Shown piece after piece: positions 1-51,805 of a stretch of DNA of 64,000 nucleotides; within the stretch, counting starts at the first letter, position 1, and each line of letters starts with the position of its first letter. Origin of the DNA: Callipepla californica brunnescens (taxonomy: Eukaryota; Chordata; Aves; Galliformes; Odontophoridae); NCBI GenBank assembly GCA_023055505.1, contig JALIRH010000111.1, positions 620,001 to 684,000 on the forward strand. The letters run 5' to 3'. The notes under the pieces are model-generated. The model searched no databases, was not told the DNA's origin, and saw nothing but the letters and a program-made list of their open reading frames with translations. The position numbers and the translations under genes were made by a program.

Positions 1-39947
<39,947 letters not shown>

Positions 39948-40189
39948 GGCACTTCCGTGTTGTGCCGCGGAGCGCTGCCGGGTGAGGGGTCAGGCGGGCG
40001 GAAGGCGCTGCCCCGCGCTGCCCGAGCCCTGCCCGGGGCCTGCGCCGCGGGCGGCCGGCGGCGGCCGGCGGGTCCTGCCCGCCGCTGGTAGGAGGAGCGC
40101 GGCCTGCGGCTGCAGGCGCTGCTGCCCTCGTGCTGCTGCGGCTCCCGCCGGGCCGCTCCGAGGCCTGCTGGGGCTGTGAGCAGCTGGGA

Positions 40190-43100
40190 GAGCACAGGCC
40201 TTACGTTCCGTAGCTTGGGCTTTGATTGTCGTGAGCCGATGTGAGAGAGACAGAGATGCTTCTATAAAGTTGAGGGTTGCCTAAGTTAGTTATGAAATGC
40301 TCGTTAGTGGCATTAGCGTGGGTGGGATACTTAAGAAATACGTTGGTGAGGTGACATAGTGGCTTACAGGTGTTACAGATGTTATCGTGACTGTTGACAG
40401 GCGCAGAGGTGTCCTAATGTGCGAGCAGAGGGATGCTGGGCAGGCACTGCTCCGCGCGCTTTTGTTGAAATACAGAGGAAACCTGTACAGCCGTGTGGAT
40501 GGCATTTAAGTGCAGTGAGTGAATACAACAGTAGTTACAAACCTGCAGCTGTCAGTGCTGCGAAAGATTTGTAGTTGAAAAAAATCCATCCAACAGCTGT
40601 TTTACACTTTACATGTGTTGAAAGCGCTGAGCAACGCAGACCCCACATCACATGCCCAGCCCCAGCTTGATGGCCTCACGCACACAACCCACGATCACGG
40701 CAACATGAGCTGATTACATCCACAACAATAATAAACCACAATCCATGTGGATTATGTTCATAATTCTGCTTCTCACTCGGGCATCTGGTTCAGTCTTTCT
40801 GACAATACTCGCACCTCTAAGATCTGCTCACAACTGCCTACAGGCTGTATGACATGGCAAATTATCCCTTGGCAGGAGAAAAATTTGAGACCACAGGCTT
40901 CTCCTTCATTCCAGAGAGGGTCGGAGAGCAAGCAGTGTTATCCCATCGGAAACAATCTGTGTATTTTTTTTATTATTTAATTCCAGACATCAGTCTGGCC
41001 CGTAGCCATTTTTTAGCCAAATCCTCTTCTGTATAAGTGGCAGCATTAGGGAAGAGAGTTGAACCCCAACTGGGATTATATCTCTTCCTGTAGCTGGGAC
41101 AGCTAGTGCTGTCACAGAATTGCTGGACAGTCCTGATCATGAGCTCGTGTGAAAAGTTGGGATTTCTCCTTTGCTATCAGCACCATCAGGAAGCGGAAGT
41201 CTTCACAGAGAATGGTTCCTGTACCCTGTACCCAAGAGATTCTTATAACCCTACAGAACCTAGCTTTTCCTTATTACTGACTGGTGGGCAGTCTGTTCAG
41301 CCTGTCCAAATGCGCTATCAGCTTAACAATAACAAATGCAACAACGTAACGGATCCTTTAATCATTTATAGCATCCATGAGCTTACGCAGGTGGTCATCC
41401 TCTACACACTCCTAAACTATGAAGACAGAGAAGTGAGATTTAAGGGGAGATGTAGATGGGATACCAGTTCCAAATAAGGTCTGCTACAGTTCATTTACCA
41501 TCATGCAGTGCTGTGCTTTGGTCAACTCTGAATTTCCACTCAGGAAAATATATGGAAAATTGAAAGATTAATGAGACAGAAAGAATGGCAGGTGGTGGTT
41601 TGGTTTTTTTGGTTTGGTGGGTTGTTTTTTTCTTGTTGCTGTTTTTTTTTTTTTTTTTGGGGGGGGGGGGTTGTTTTTTTTTGTTTTGTTTTTTCATCAG
41701 AGAAATAAAAAAGCTGAACAAACTGGTTTTTAAGGAAAGTTAAAGAAGATATGTCTTCCAATACGTAAAAGACAGCTACATAGTGAGTCATATGCCCTCC
41801 ATGTCCCTGCTATGTCATTGAGCAGTAATGGGCACAAACTTCAAGAGGGAACTTCAGTATTTGTATTAGACTACCTTTCAAACAGCAGTGAAAATGAAAA
41901 ACTGCTGTCTGCCTAAAAACAGAATGAAGTCATCTCCACTATCTTGAATAACAGACTACACAGCATCTAACAGTAAAACTAGTTCTGCTCAGAGCAAGAT
42001 GATCATCTAGATGATCTCAAATAAATTCCAACCTTTTATCGATGAGCTGAAATACCTCACACGGTTGAATCCTACTCTGTTATCTCACTGAACCTACTTC
42101 AGTGATTACCTTTTGCAGTTTGATGGCACCAGTCAGCTTTATGGAATTCTTGAAGTAGAATGCTAGAATCTATGTTATTATTAGTACTTTCATAATGATA
42201 ATTTGCCTATCACTGCTGATTTATTTGTTCATTCCTTCCTCATTCACCCCATGCTTATTCTGCCTTGTATGTTAAAGAAAATTACATGAAAATTCATAAA
42301 ACTTTTTCCTTATTTCTCTCATGGCATTTTGGTGTGATACCGTTCCATTAGCTAACCAAGTAGCAGGAAGATCTATAGGGAGCACCAACTTGCATGAAGT
42401 TCTCCAGGGAGCACTATGTAGTGGACAAGCAGAGAGACTTTGCTTCAATTCCCTATTTCACATGCAATATTGGTGCCCCTTTGAGTTACAGCTCCCCATA
42501 TGGAAACCAGGGATAACAGTGTCTCCCTGCAGAGACTGATTGGAAGAGAAATACACTGAGTATTGTGTATGAGAATACTGGATCAAACATTTTAAGAGCT
42601 ACTGATTGAAAGCAGTGCATAAAAGTCAGGTATTATGGCTATTTATTCTGCTTTGATTCTCACCATGATTAATCTGATGCCCTTTGTGTACTTTGACTAC
42701 AAAATAGTCTATAATTTTCCTGGGGCAGAAATCGCACTAGTTGCAATGCAGTCTCAGCTTTAGGTTAAGTTTCTGATATTACTGCATTATAAACAGCTGT
42801 TCCAGCAGTTTGATAGTTTGGTTATGGAGTTAAAATCCTCCCCACGAGTAATTTGTATACTACTTTCTGTATTAACTCAAGCATATCTGCATTTAACTAT
42901 CTGCTGCTGGGGAGCTGGTCTTTAGGGAACAAACAGCTCTCTTGACTGAGTTTCCATTCTCATTGTTTACTGAAGTGCTGGATATAGTTGGAAGGATTTT
43001 AAGTCACTGTTATCTAAACCATTCCACACTGATGATGGTTTGGAGAGAAATAACAGGTTTATTATAGACTTCAGATTTTGCCAGAATGTTTCTCTGCATT

Positions 43101-43705
43101 ATACTTACTGGTAAGGAACAATAATTTGTAATGGGAGATTTCAAGTCAAAAATAGAATCTAATTCATATCCAAAGAACAACATTTACCACTATCTCAGAA
43201 CTTAATTGTCCAAAAAGTTACCAATTTTCAGGCGTGTGTGTCTGAAGATTTAACTTGGGGTGATAGGAGCATGGTGGTGTTGTGCTTAAACCAGTGTGAA
43301 CCTTCATCTTACAGGGAATGGAGGTACAGCAGATGGACACTGCAGTTCTTTCTGTGCAAGCACTCCTGGCAGCACCCCGAATGCATTTCTCAGATCCCTG
43401 GGAAGGATGGCAATCTTCATGAAAAGGAGTAGGAATGTAATGGACTGGCAGATCATGTAGTTGCTGTTTCTCATCATTTTCCTGAAGTGAACCACTGGCA
43501 TATTTTTAAAAAATGTCTAATCAATTCAGACTGATAAGTAGAAGGGCTAAAAAGAAAATTTAGCTAACACAACAATTTTGCAAGTAATGTAATTGTGACA
43601 AGAATGGGAGGTACGATTTCAGTAGAAATTCCAGATCTGCAAAGTGGTAGTTTAAAGAAGGCTAATTTTTGCCAAGCCAAAGCAGCAGCATTTACTTGAG
43701 ATAAC
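40190..43705. other. Intergenic DNA upstream of AGPS
   Basis: Begins as the shore of the AGPS CpG island and becomes AT-rich. Contains the low-complexity T/G block at 41595-41698. Several open frames up to 123 codons occur (for example 41106-41477, plus) but show no recognisable domain, splice context or composition bias, so I do not call them genes. Confidence 0.7.
41595..41698. repeat. T-rich/G-run low-complexity block
   Basis: GGTTTGGTTTTTTTGGTTTGG-type sequence passes into T17 (41642-41658), then an uninterrupted G12 (41659-41670), then TTG and T-rich units to 41698. The G12 run could form intermolecular G-quadruplex DNA and is a likely site of assembly error. Confidence 0.9.
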
Positions 43706-43998
43706 AGAATCAAAGAATCATAGAATGGTTTGGGTTGGAAGGGACCTTTAAGATCATTTAGTTCCAACCCCCCTGCTATAGGCACGGACACCTCCCACTA
43801 GAACATCTGTGTTGCTCACAGCCCATCCAGGCTGGCCTTGAATGCTTCCAGGGAGAGGGTATCTACAACCTGCTGGGCAACCTGTTCCAGTGTCTCATCA
43901 CCCTCACAGTAAACAACTTCTTCCTAATATCTAGTCTAAATCTACCCTCTTCTGGCTTAAAACCATTTCCCTTTGTCCTGCTGCTACATGCCCATATA
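43706..43998 (-). mobile_element. CR1 LINE 3' fragment
   Basis: The reverse strand shows the CR1 3' end. The plus strand starts AGAATCAAAGAATCATAGAA and continues TGGTTTGGGTTGGAAGGGAC. It then runs through GGCCTTGAATGCTTCCAGGG and CTGGGCAACCTGTTCCAGTG. A minus-strand frame still reads a remnant of the reverse-transcriptase C-terminus (RLDIRKKLFTVRVMRHWNRL). It is 5'-truncated, as is usual for CR1. Confidence 0.93.
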
Positions 43999-46900
43999 AA
44001 AAGTAAGAGATGTAAGTAGTAGATACGGAAAATGAATTGATGGGATGCATATCTATCCTCAAATGAGATGCTGAAACAGCAGCTGCACACACGTGTAGAA
44101 GAGAAGGAGGATTATATTGAACTGAAAATGCAAAAGGAAATTTGAAAATTTTCAGATGAGTTATTGAAACCTCTGAAAGTTCCTGGCTTCTGTTGAAACT
44201 AACAGGAACTGCTAGTGCTGTAGTAGTACAAGCCTGTATTATTCCTTTATGGACTAGATAGCAGACTAGATAGCATTGACTTATGAGACTTAATTCATCT
44301 CACTGTTTCTGAGCACAACAACATTATCATAACAGTAAGCAGTGAGAAAAGCAAATTCCTCTCCTTTATAGAAAGACAGGAAAAGGTAGCTTTTGATAAA
44401 AATAATTTTTCATATACTGGTAAAAAAATCAGAGGCAGAAGAGTTAAGTAAAATATGCTGAGCTTTAACTCAGAACTGCCAAGATTTTAGCAAAGGAAGA
44501 GCAAAAAGTATGGAACATCAAAGCCATTGTGTCCTTTTGTGGTAATTCAAAAGTTGCTGGAGAAAGTGATTCAGATATAATGTCAGGTGTTATTTATTGT
44601 ATTTTGTGTAACAATAACCTGCAATCTCCTGCACCTTGCTCTAGACTGTTCTTCTCAAAGTAAAGTTTTTTACACGTTAGGAGTTTAATATTCTATTAGT
44701 AGTAGTAACTATGCAAGCAGACAATGCAGCTTCCAATAGAAATAGAAAAATCAGTTCAATTTACAAATGGATAAACTTTAATTCTAAAGTCTTGACTGAC
44801 CAAAAGAAATATTGATAATATTTATTACAGAGCAACTTTATCACTCAGGAAAATGGTTATGTGAGTACAAGGGATGACACCAGGGCCCAGGAGGCACTAG
44901 CAGACATCACTAGCCCTGACCAGCCTCACCTCACTGTAACCATTTTAGGAAAATCTCTAAACTGAAAATGGTTAGGGAATAGCAGAATATTAGGGAAAAA
45001 TGTCACATATGCTTTATCTGTTCAGATTCTTCCAGATGCCTGTTTCTAGCCTGCACCAGAGACAGAACATTCTGCAGGGTGGACACTGGTCTGAAACAGC
45101 ATGGGGATTCTTTGGTCTTTATCCCAGAGATTTTTAAATGTTAGCTTAAATAATTCATGCATCAATAAAAGGCCTTTTTTTAATCCTAGACACACTACCT
45201 GAAAAATACCATTGTGAAACAGCTTCCAAAGGAGCATAGCTATCTTTTTCTGTAATTTGGAAAACTATATCTTAATTAAAATGCACTTCTGCAGTTTTTT
45301 AGTGCACAGCAAAAGGAAGGGATTTCTTTAAAGCAGATGAGCAGAACATGAACAGGACAAAAGAACTATTTTTTTTTTTCAAGAGTCTTCCTTTCAATGA
45401 GCTACTTGTGAAGTTAAAACAGAAGAAAATGCTACTTGAGTAAGATGTGTTTTAGATGTTGCTTCTTTCTGCCACCCAATTCAGATGTGATTGACAGTAA
45501 TGTAGTAGGAATACCTTTTTGTTCTGCATTTCTGTAAGTCCGTACAAAAAACCACCACCTACAGAAGAGGTGGGGTTTTGGCTCTCTTAAGAACAGGATG
45601 GGTGTGGGACATACACAGCTGAATCACGAGCTCAGAAGAAACATATGGGGCAACAGATGGGCAAAAAGGGCATAAGCCCTTGAGCTCACCTCTGTATTAG
45701 TCATTTTGATCACCAGAAATGTAGAAAGCTGACACCCTTTGATGAACCCATCATTCAACACCAACTAATTGATTCACTGGGAGGAGTTCTGTTAATATTT
45801 GAATAGACCAATAAGTTTTCCTGAAACAATTTCTCATACTGAGGCTTTGTGTAAGAGTAAGCAGAGACCCTGAGGGAAAGGCAACACATCCATCCATCCA
45901 TTACCAGCTTATGGCAGTAGAAGGCTTAGCACGCAGGATTCAGTACTACAGACTGAGATAGGCCCAGGTCTCAAAGGTCACAGCTACGGAGAAGCCTGCA
46001 GGACCCCACACCATTGGCAAAGGTCAAGCTTACGCAAGGACAGAAGAAACTGAAACTAGGATAAAAGGGATAAAAATCTACAGAGCTTGGGCCATGAATG
46101 AGACCTCTTATCTAGAGATCTTCAACTAGCAGCTGACCTTTTTTATATGGAAAGGATGAGTGGGCAGTATGGTATCTCTTTAAACGTGTAAAAAATGCAG
46201 ACTTTTTTTGTACACAGCTGTCATCTCTCATGTTACATTTTCTGAGATTATCAACTATTTCAGCTCTCAATCAACAGATGGTCAGAACAGCCTAGAAATA
46301 TGTCTATGTCTGAAAAAGAGCTGATCATTGAGAAGCAAGTGCTAAATCCTTGTCAATGACATATTAAAAAAAAGCACAGTGACTCCACTGTGAAATAGCT
46401 ACAACTTCACTAAGCCTTCCACTGGTGTCCCAGTGCAGAGTTATTAGTAGTACATTACTATTATCCATGTCGGACCTATTTTATGTGTACCATATCTTGC
46501 TTGCAAGAAATATATCTGCTAAATAGTTAGGTGTATGCATGGACGAGTTCATGCATCGATCAATTCAAAGCAGACCTTTGCAAACTGAATAAGACAAATT
46601 TCTATTTGTTTATTCTGTTTACTTCTGGTAGTAAATCCATTCAAACTTCACTGATAACAAGAGTGGCAGATAAGTTTATGGTATATGTGCTTTACAATTC
46701 TGAGTGAATTCGTATTGTACTTTCTTTGTTCTATTCTAACAGTGGTCATGTTGCATCCAGATAACTGAAGGGAAGAAACCACTGTGAAGAGATGTACATC
46801 CCTGCCATCTTTCAACCCTTCCACAATGTATGTCAAAAGCCTGTCAAGAGAAAAAGCTTTGATATTTGTTTACCGAGGCAATTCAGTGAAACCAAATATA

Positions 46901-48069
46901 CTTGCCACATATACCTTCCTGTGGCTTTGTTGGTGAAAGTAAGCATAATTTGACATTTACAGACAGTTAGCTTTCAAGGTGTGTATCCCAAAGGAGCTCA
47001 AGTGTGGTTTCCACACTCCTGTTTATTGCCCCAAGACTTTCTCTCCTTCCCCTTCTTTAACAGAGCTGTCAATTAAAGTGAAATACAACTGCCCAGCATG
47101 ACAAGGGAGCTTCTGTGGAAACTATTTGCTTCCTGTGTGCTTTCTTGGCTGTTGCAGCTTCTGTACACCTGCATTTTATCTTGGTAACTTAATCTCATAA
47201 CTATACTCAGTTCTCTTCATTTACTTCGAGAACCTCCATTTTTCATTCAAGTTTTATGCCCTCCTTTGTAAGAGTCTGATAGGAAGTGTTGCAAAAGTGA
47301 AAATCCACTTTTGAGGATGAGAATTTTCAGTCCAGTTTATGACTTTAACCTGACTAGAATTGGTAGTTTCCTTTTAAGACATTTAATTCATAAAACGATT
47401 ATTCTCTCCTCGTTTGGGTAGTTCTGAGTGTTTGGAAAGGAAAGATGCCTTCTTACATTTTCCCAAAATGTATCACTTGGATAGTCTGCAGACAATACAG
47501 AAATGTTCCATGTATAATTGATTCAAAAGAAGCTGGATATAGTAAACACAAATCATGTTCAACAATTTCCCCTGACAGTGCTATATCCTGGCACTCTCCT
47601 GTCACCTGTGTTCTAATGTATATGAATTCTGAGATCAACTCAGGATACAGCTAGGATCTCTACATACATCACATCACAACACATCATCGGGGGAAACACT
47701 GGAAGCAAAACAGCATTATAACACTTTGTTAAATAATCCACTCGAAGCATAGTTTGATGCACTAAAATTCTCCCAATCTGCCACAATTCCCAGAATTTCA
47801 AAGAAGAAATTACCAATAAAGGCACATGCTTAATTCTGTATTTCCCTTGCTTATGTCCCTAGACATATTATTGGTGCAAATAGCTCATCTTACCTCCTCA
47901 GGCCATATAACGTATAAACGGTATTGTGGAAGAGAATGTTGCTTGTGTCGTAATTAGAAACTCACACCTTTCAATAAAGTTGAAAGGTTTTTAAAAATAC
48001 TTTCAAAACTCAATATCTAAAGGGGAGGTACAAAAAAGAAGAGGACAGACTCTTTTGCAGCTTCTGTTG
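43999..48069. other. Intergenic DNA, no gene seen
   Basis: AT-rich sequence between two CR1 fragments. I find a short CATC run near 45888-45900, and no coding region, RNA gene or transposon that I can support. Confidence 0.65.
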
Positions 48070-48323
48070 TGACAGAACAAGGTAAAATGGTTTCAAGCTT
48101 AAACAGGGTAGATATAAGAAAAAGGTCTTTTACAGTGAGGGTGATGAGGCACTGTAACAGGCTGCCCAGAGATGTGGTGGGTGCCCTCGTCCCTGCAGAC
48201 TTTCAATGCAAGTCTGGATCAGGCCCTGGGCAACCTAATCTAGCTGTGGTGTCCCTGTTTGCTGCAGGGGAGTTGGACTAGATGGCCTTCAAAGTTCTCT
48301 TCCAGCTGTGAGGATTCTATGAC
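48070..48323 (+). mobile_element. CR1 LINE 3' fragment
   Basis: Plus-oriented CR1 tail. It shows a remnant of the reverse-transcriptase C-terminus (VDIRKRSFTVRVMRHCNRLP), CAGGCTGCCCAGAGATGTGG, GCCCTGGGCAACCTAATCTAG and the final GATTCTATGAC. It is 5'-truncated and covers much the same part of CR1 as the fragment at 43706-43998, in the opposite orientation. Confidence 0.92.
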
Positions 48324-48975
48324 TATCTCTTGTATCTTTCTGAGAAGCCTGTAGGAGTGACAAGAGCTCTGCACTGTCAGGATGAGAAATAACATTTCAG
48401 GAGGAGGAGAACTACAAGGGTATGGAGAGGGCTAATGGTGATGAAATGCAGTTTAAGTCTGTTGGATTTTTACTTGCTTAATTAAAATACAAAAAAAGTA
48501 CTGAAAAGCCTAGTGCATCTGTGCAGTTCTTGAATGAATTTTATTACAGAATTCTTTACTGTGGAAAATGGACATCTACCAGACAACAGACTTAGGTATT
48601 TCACTAAAAGGTATAGCACTTTATTATTGTGGCTAGCTCAAAAGAAAACAAACAAACAAAAAAATCCCACCAAACAAACAGCAGCAACAAAAGCAACAAA
48701 AAAACTTCCTGAATCAGATAGCAAGGCAACTTAACAAACAAATCCACTGCAAATCCAAATTCAGTGTTTAATGAGAAGGAACATTATCTTCTAGTGTCTC
48801 TTAGATTTTAAGACAATTACCTGAGTGTGCTCTAGGGAATACCAAGGTATGCAACATCAGACACACAATTAAGCAATATAATTGTGTAAACACCATATCT
48901 GGGACAGGGCGAGTGTTTCAATATACCATGTAAAAACTGTTCCCAAATGGAGTAATCATGTGATTCTTTAAAATG

Positions 48976-49026
48976 AAAAAAAAAAAAAAAAAAAAAAAAA
49001 CCTAACAAAACAACAACAACAACAAA
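48976..49026. repeat. A25 tract followed by AAC repeats
   Basis: About 25 consecutive A, then CCTAACAAAA and (CAA)n units. Possibly the decayed tail of a retroposon, but no body is recognisable upstream. Confidence 0.85.
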
Positions 49027-49232
49027 ACATTTTAAATGTGAGCTGCATTTGAATTAAGTATTGGATTTTACTGAGGCATTGTTTTAGTCACTTTCCACTT
49101 TTTATTTGTGACAACTGATATTTTTTCACTTTGATTAAAACCCAAGTTTTTCCCATTATCTTTATGGAAATTGATGTCAAAGGAGCATCTACAGCTTAGA
49201 ATAAGAGAAAACTGACAACATTTTCTCAATAA

Positions 49233-49300
49233 TATATATTATTCTCATATGCTTTTATATTACTTCTATATATTATTCTCATATGCTTTTATATTACTTC
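49233..49300. repeat. Two-copy 34-bp tandem duplication
   Basis: The unit containing ATTATTCTCATATGC and TTTTATATTACTTC occurs twice with a period of 34 bp and nearly perfect identity, which indicates a recent local duplication. Confidence 0.9.
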
Positions 49301-51738
49301 ATAATTACCTTCCAAACAGTAGTACCATTATCCTATAAAGGTAATTACTAATGGAAAGTTGATGAGAATAGATTAAGTCAGTTAGTGTGTAGACAGAAAC
49401 AGATGGAGGAACTGAGCACCTAATGTTCTCTCTTGATCTGCTGTCCCAAGAGTGGATCACAAGGAAGTGGAAGCACAGAGCTATGAACAGAGAGCCATGG
49501 CTGGTTGGTGGAGCACACCACATGGTGTTGCATTCACATGGCTAACCACAGCAGAGATGGGATTTCCTGGTTCACAGTCAGTGACATTATTATTACACCA
49601 GGACTGTATACATTATCATTGTAACATTTGCCTTTTGTTTTGGGCAGAAGCAAACAACTTCCACGCCTCATTTCATCCTCCTTTGCCCAGACTTGGATCC
49701 AAGCTCTTTAGTTTTGCTCTGAGAAACACAAACAAGAAGGAGGAGACAAGCTAAAGCAGTAGTAATGAGATCAAGAAGTAAATCAGGTTCATTTTATGAA
49801 ACAAAACAAATGTCAATTCAATTCTAGATTAGGCTGGAGTGTGAAGGGCAGCTGAACTGGGTATTTGTGTGAGTGAGAGCAACATTTATGCTCAGAGGCA
49901 AATAAGTTACAGTTATTAAAATACAGTTTTAACATGAGAGATGCTGGTAGAAGGGGATGATTTACAGGATTTTGCAAATTACAGCACGGTGTATGAAGAG
50001 AAATGAATGGTAATTTCTCTGAATATTCTAGGCCACAAATAAGCTATTAAACAAGGCCCTTCTGGAGAAGGGCAAGGTGAGCAGCCATAGATAGGAACCA
50101 TTAAAAAGCATCATTATCTATAAGTAAGCAAGAATTGCTACAGCAGGCAAACCATGAGTGGCTAAGGCAGCCTGTAAGGCTGTCTTCCTTTCACTTTTGG
50201 AATTATTGGTTATATGTTGGCTTTATCTTTTTAAAATTTCACTTTCAGTGTTACAATGATGTGATTTGAATTCTTCTGCATAGTGAAGAAGTTTAATTAA
50301 GTACATAAAATTAAAGCTCATATACTGCTGAATTTGCACCTTAAATGCTCTTCCTGCTGCTGCTGTACCAGACCTGAGGACTCCAGTCTCAGGCGCTGTC
50401 AAGCCAGTGCTGTTCACCAGTGCTTTGTTTCAATAGAGAAATGTGGTGCATACAAGGGATAACAAAGGCAGCTCCTTTTTTGAAGAACAGAAAATAGATT
50501 AAGCTGGTCTCAGCTGAAAAGGATGCCATCAATTTAGACAGCAGCATGTTCTTTCAGCTGAGAACATGGGAAATGGAGCAGCACAAATGGGTGAACTGCT
50601 TGATTCTCCAAAATATTTGTGAGATAATTAATCTCTACAGCTTTCTTTGTGTGATAGGGGACCAGCTTACTGCTCCATTACATGCAATGATATCACTGAA
50701 GAAGGTAGACATTTTCAAATGAGTGAGAGAAAAACAGAATTTATTTTCTCTTTAACACAACATGCTTTGTATGTTGAGAAGTTAAAAGACAAACTGTCCT
50801 TGTGTGCATGGCTCCTCAGCACTGCAGCATGGGAAGTTTAGGGCCAAAAGAACAATTGTAAAATAGAAAGTGTTGGAAAAGAAAGCAGTGCCAAACTTAG
50901 AGGGATAAAGTAATACTGTAAATATACCAAATTACTAGGCATAAAAAGAAGCACTGAGTGACTTCTCGTGTTCTTGTGAGCTGGAAGCAGCTTAGTGAGA
51001 AACGTCAGGGCAATCATTCCCAAGCTTGCTGGAACAGGGCCGGTTAAGACTCAGGGATAATAGTGTTGGCAGCCCTGCTAGAGCACTCCCTCCTGGCCAG
51101 TGTATGGATTAGTTTGAGGAGGGCAGCTAAGGATAATGGTATGACCTTGTGACTGAAGGAAGAATAAAACATGATAATAAATTTAGCAGAGGGAGGGACA
51201 AAACTGAGACATTTATCAAGACAATTGTCTTGCTGTGACAACAGTAGCACTTGCCCTGGACATCGTGATACAAAGCAGCTTGGGCTGAGACTGCCCTACT
51301 CCTATTTAAATACAAAATTCTGGGGGAAATGTAGAGGGTAATGCTTCTGATACACAGGGCAGCAAGTCACTACTGACATGCCTATTTGTGTGTCAACAAT
51401 CTGAATTTTTCTTCTGTGTTTGTTTTTTTCCTCAAAAGGCAAGAGATCGCTTCTGCCTTATTCCTCCAATAAGATGTTTAAATTTCCTCGCGCACTGCTC
51501 AATGCGTCATCCAAACTCTCCAACAAAAGGATCACTGCTGCAAGCACTGCTGTCTGTGGAGAACTCTCTGGTCTCAAAGCAGGAACACAGAGACATAGCA
51601 CATTTCACCAATAAAGCCTTCTAGCAATTATTTGTTAGTTAACTGAAGTGTACATTTGTTTATTAGCAAAGAATTTTAAAACACTTTTGTTATAATGTGC
51701 AAATATATTATATTGCAGCTTCTAACCAGTTTCTAACA

Positions 51739-51766
51739 TAGATAGATAGGTAGATAGGTAGATAGG

Positions 51767-51804
<38 letters not shown>
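51739..51804. repeat. GATA/GGTA tetranucleotide microsatellite
   Basis: About 16 tetranucleotide units. The left part alternates GATA with GGTA (three GGTA interruptions) and the right part is pure GATA. Likely polymorphic. Confidence 0.95.
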
Positions 51805-51805
<1 letters not shown>

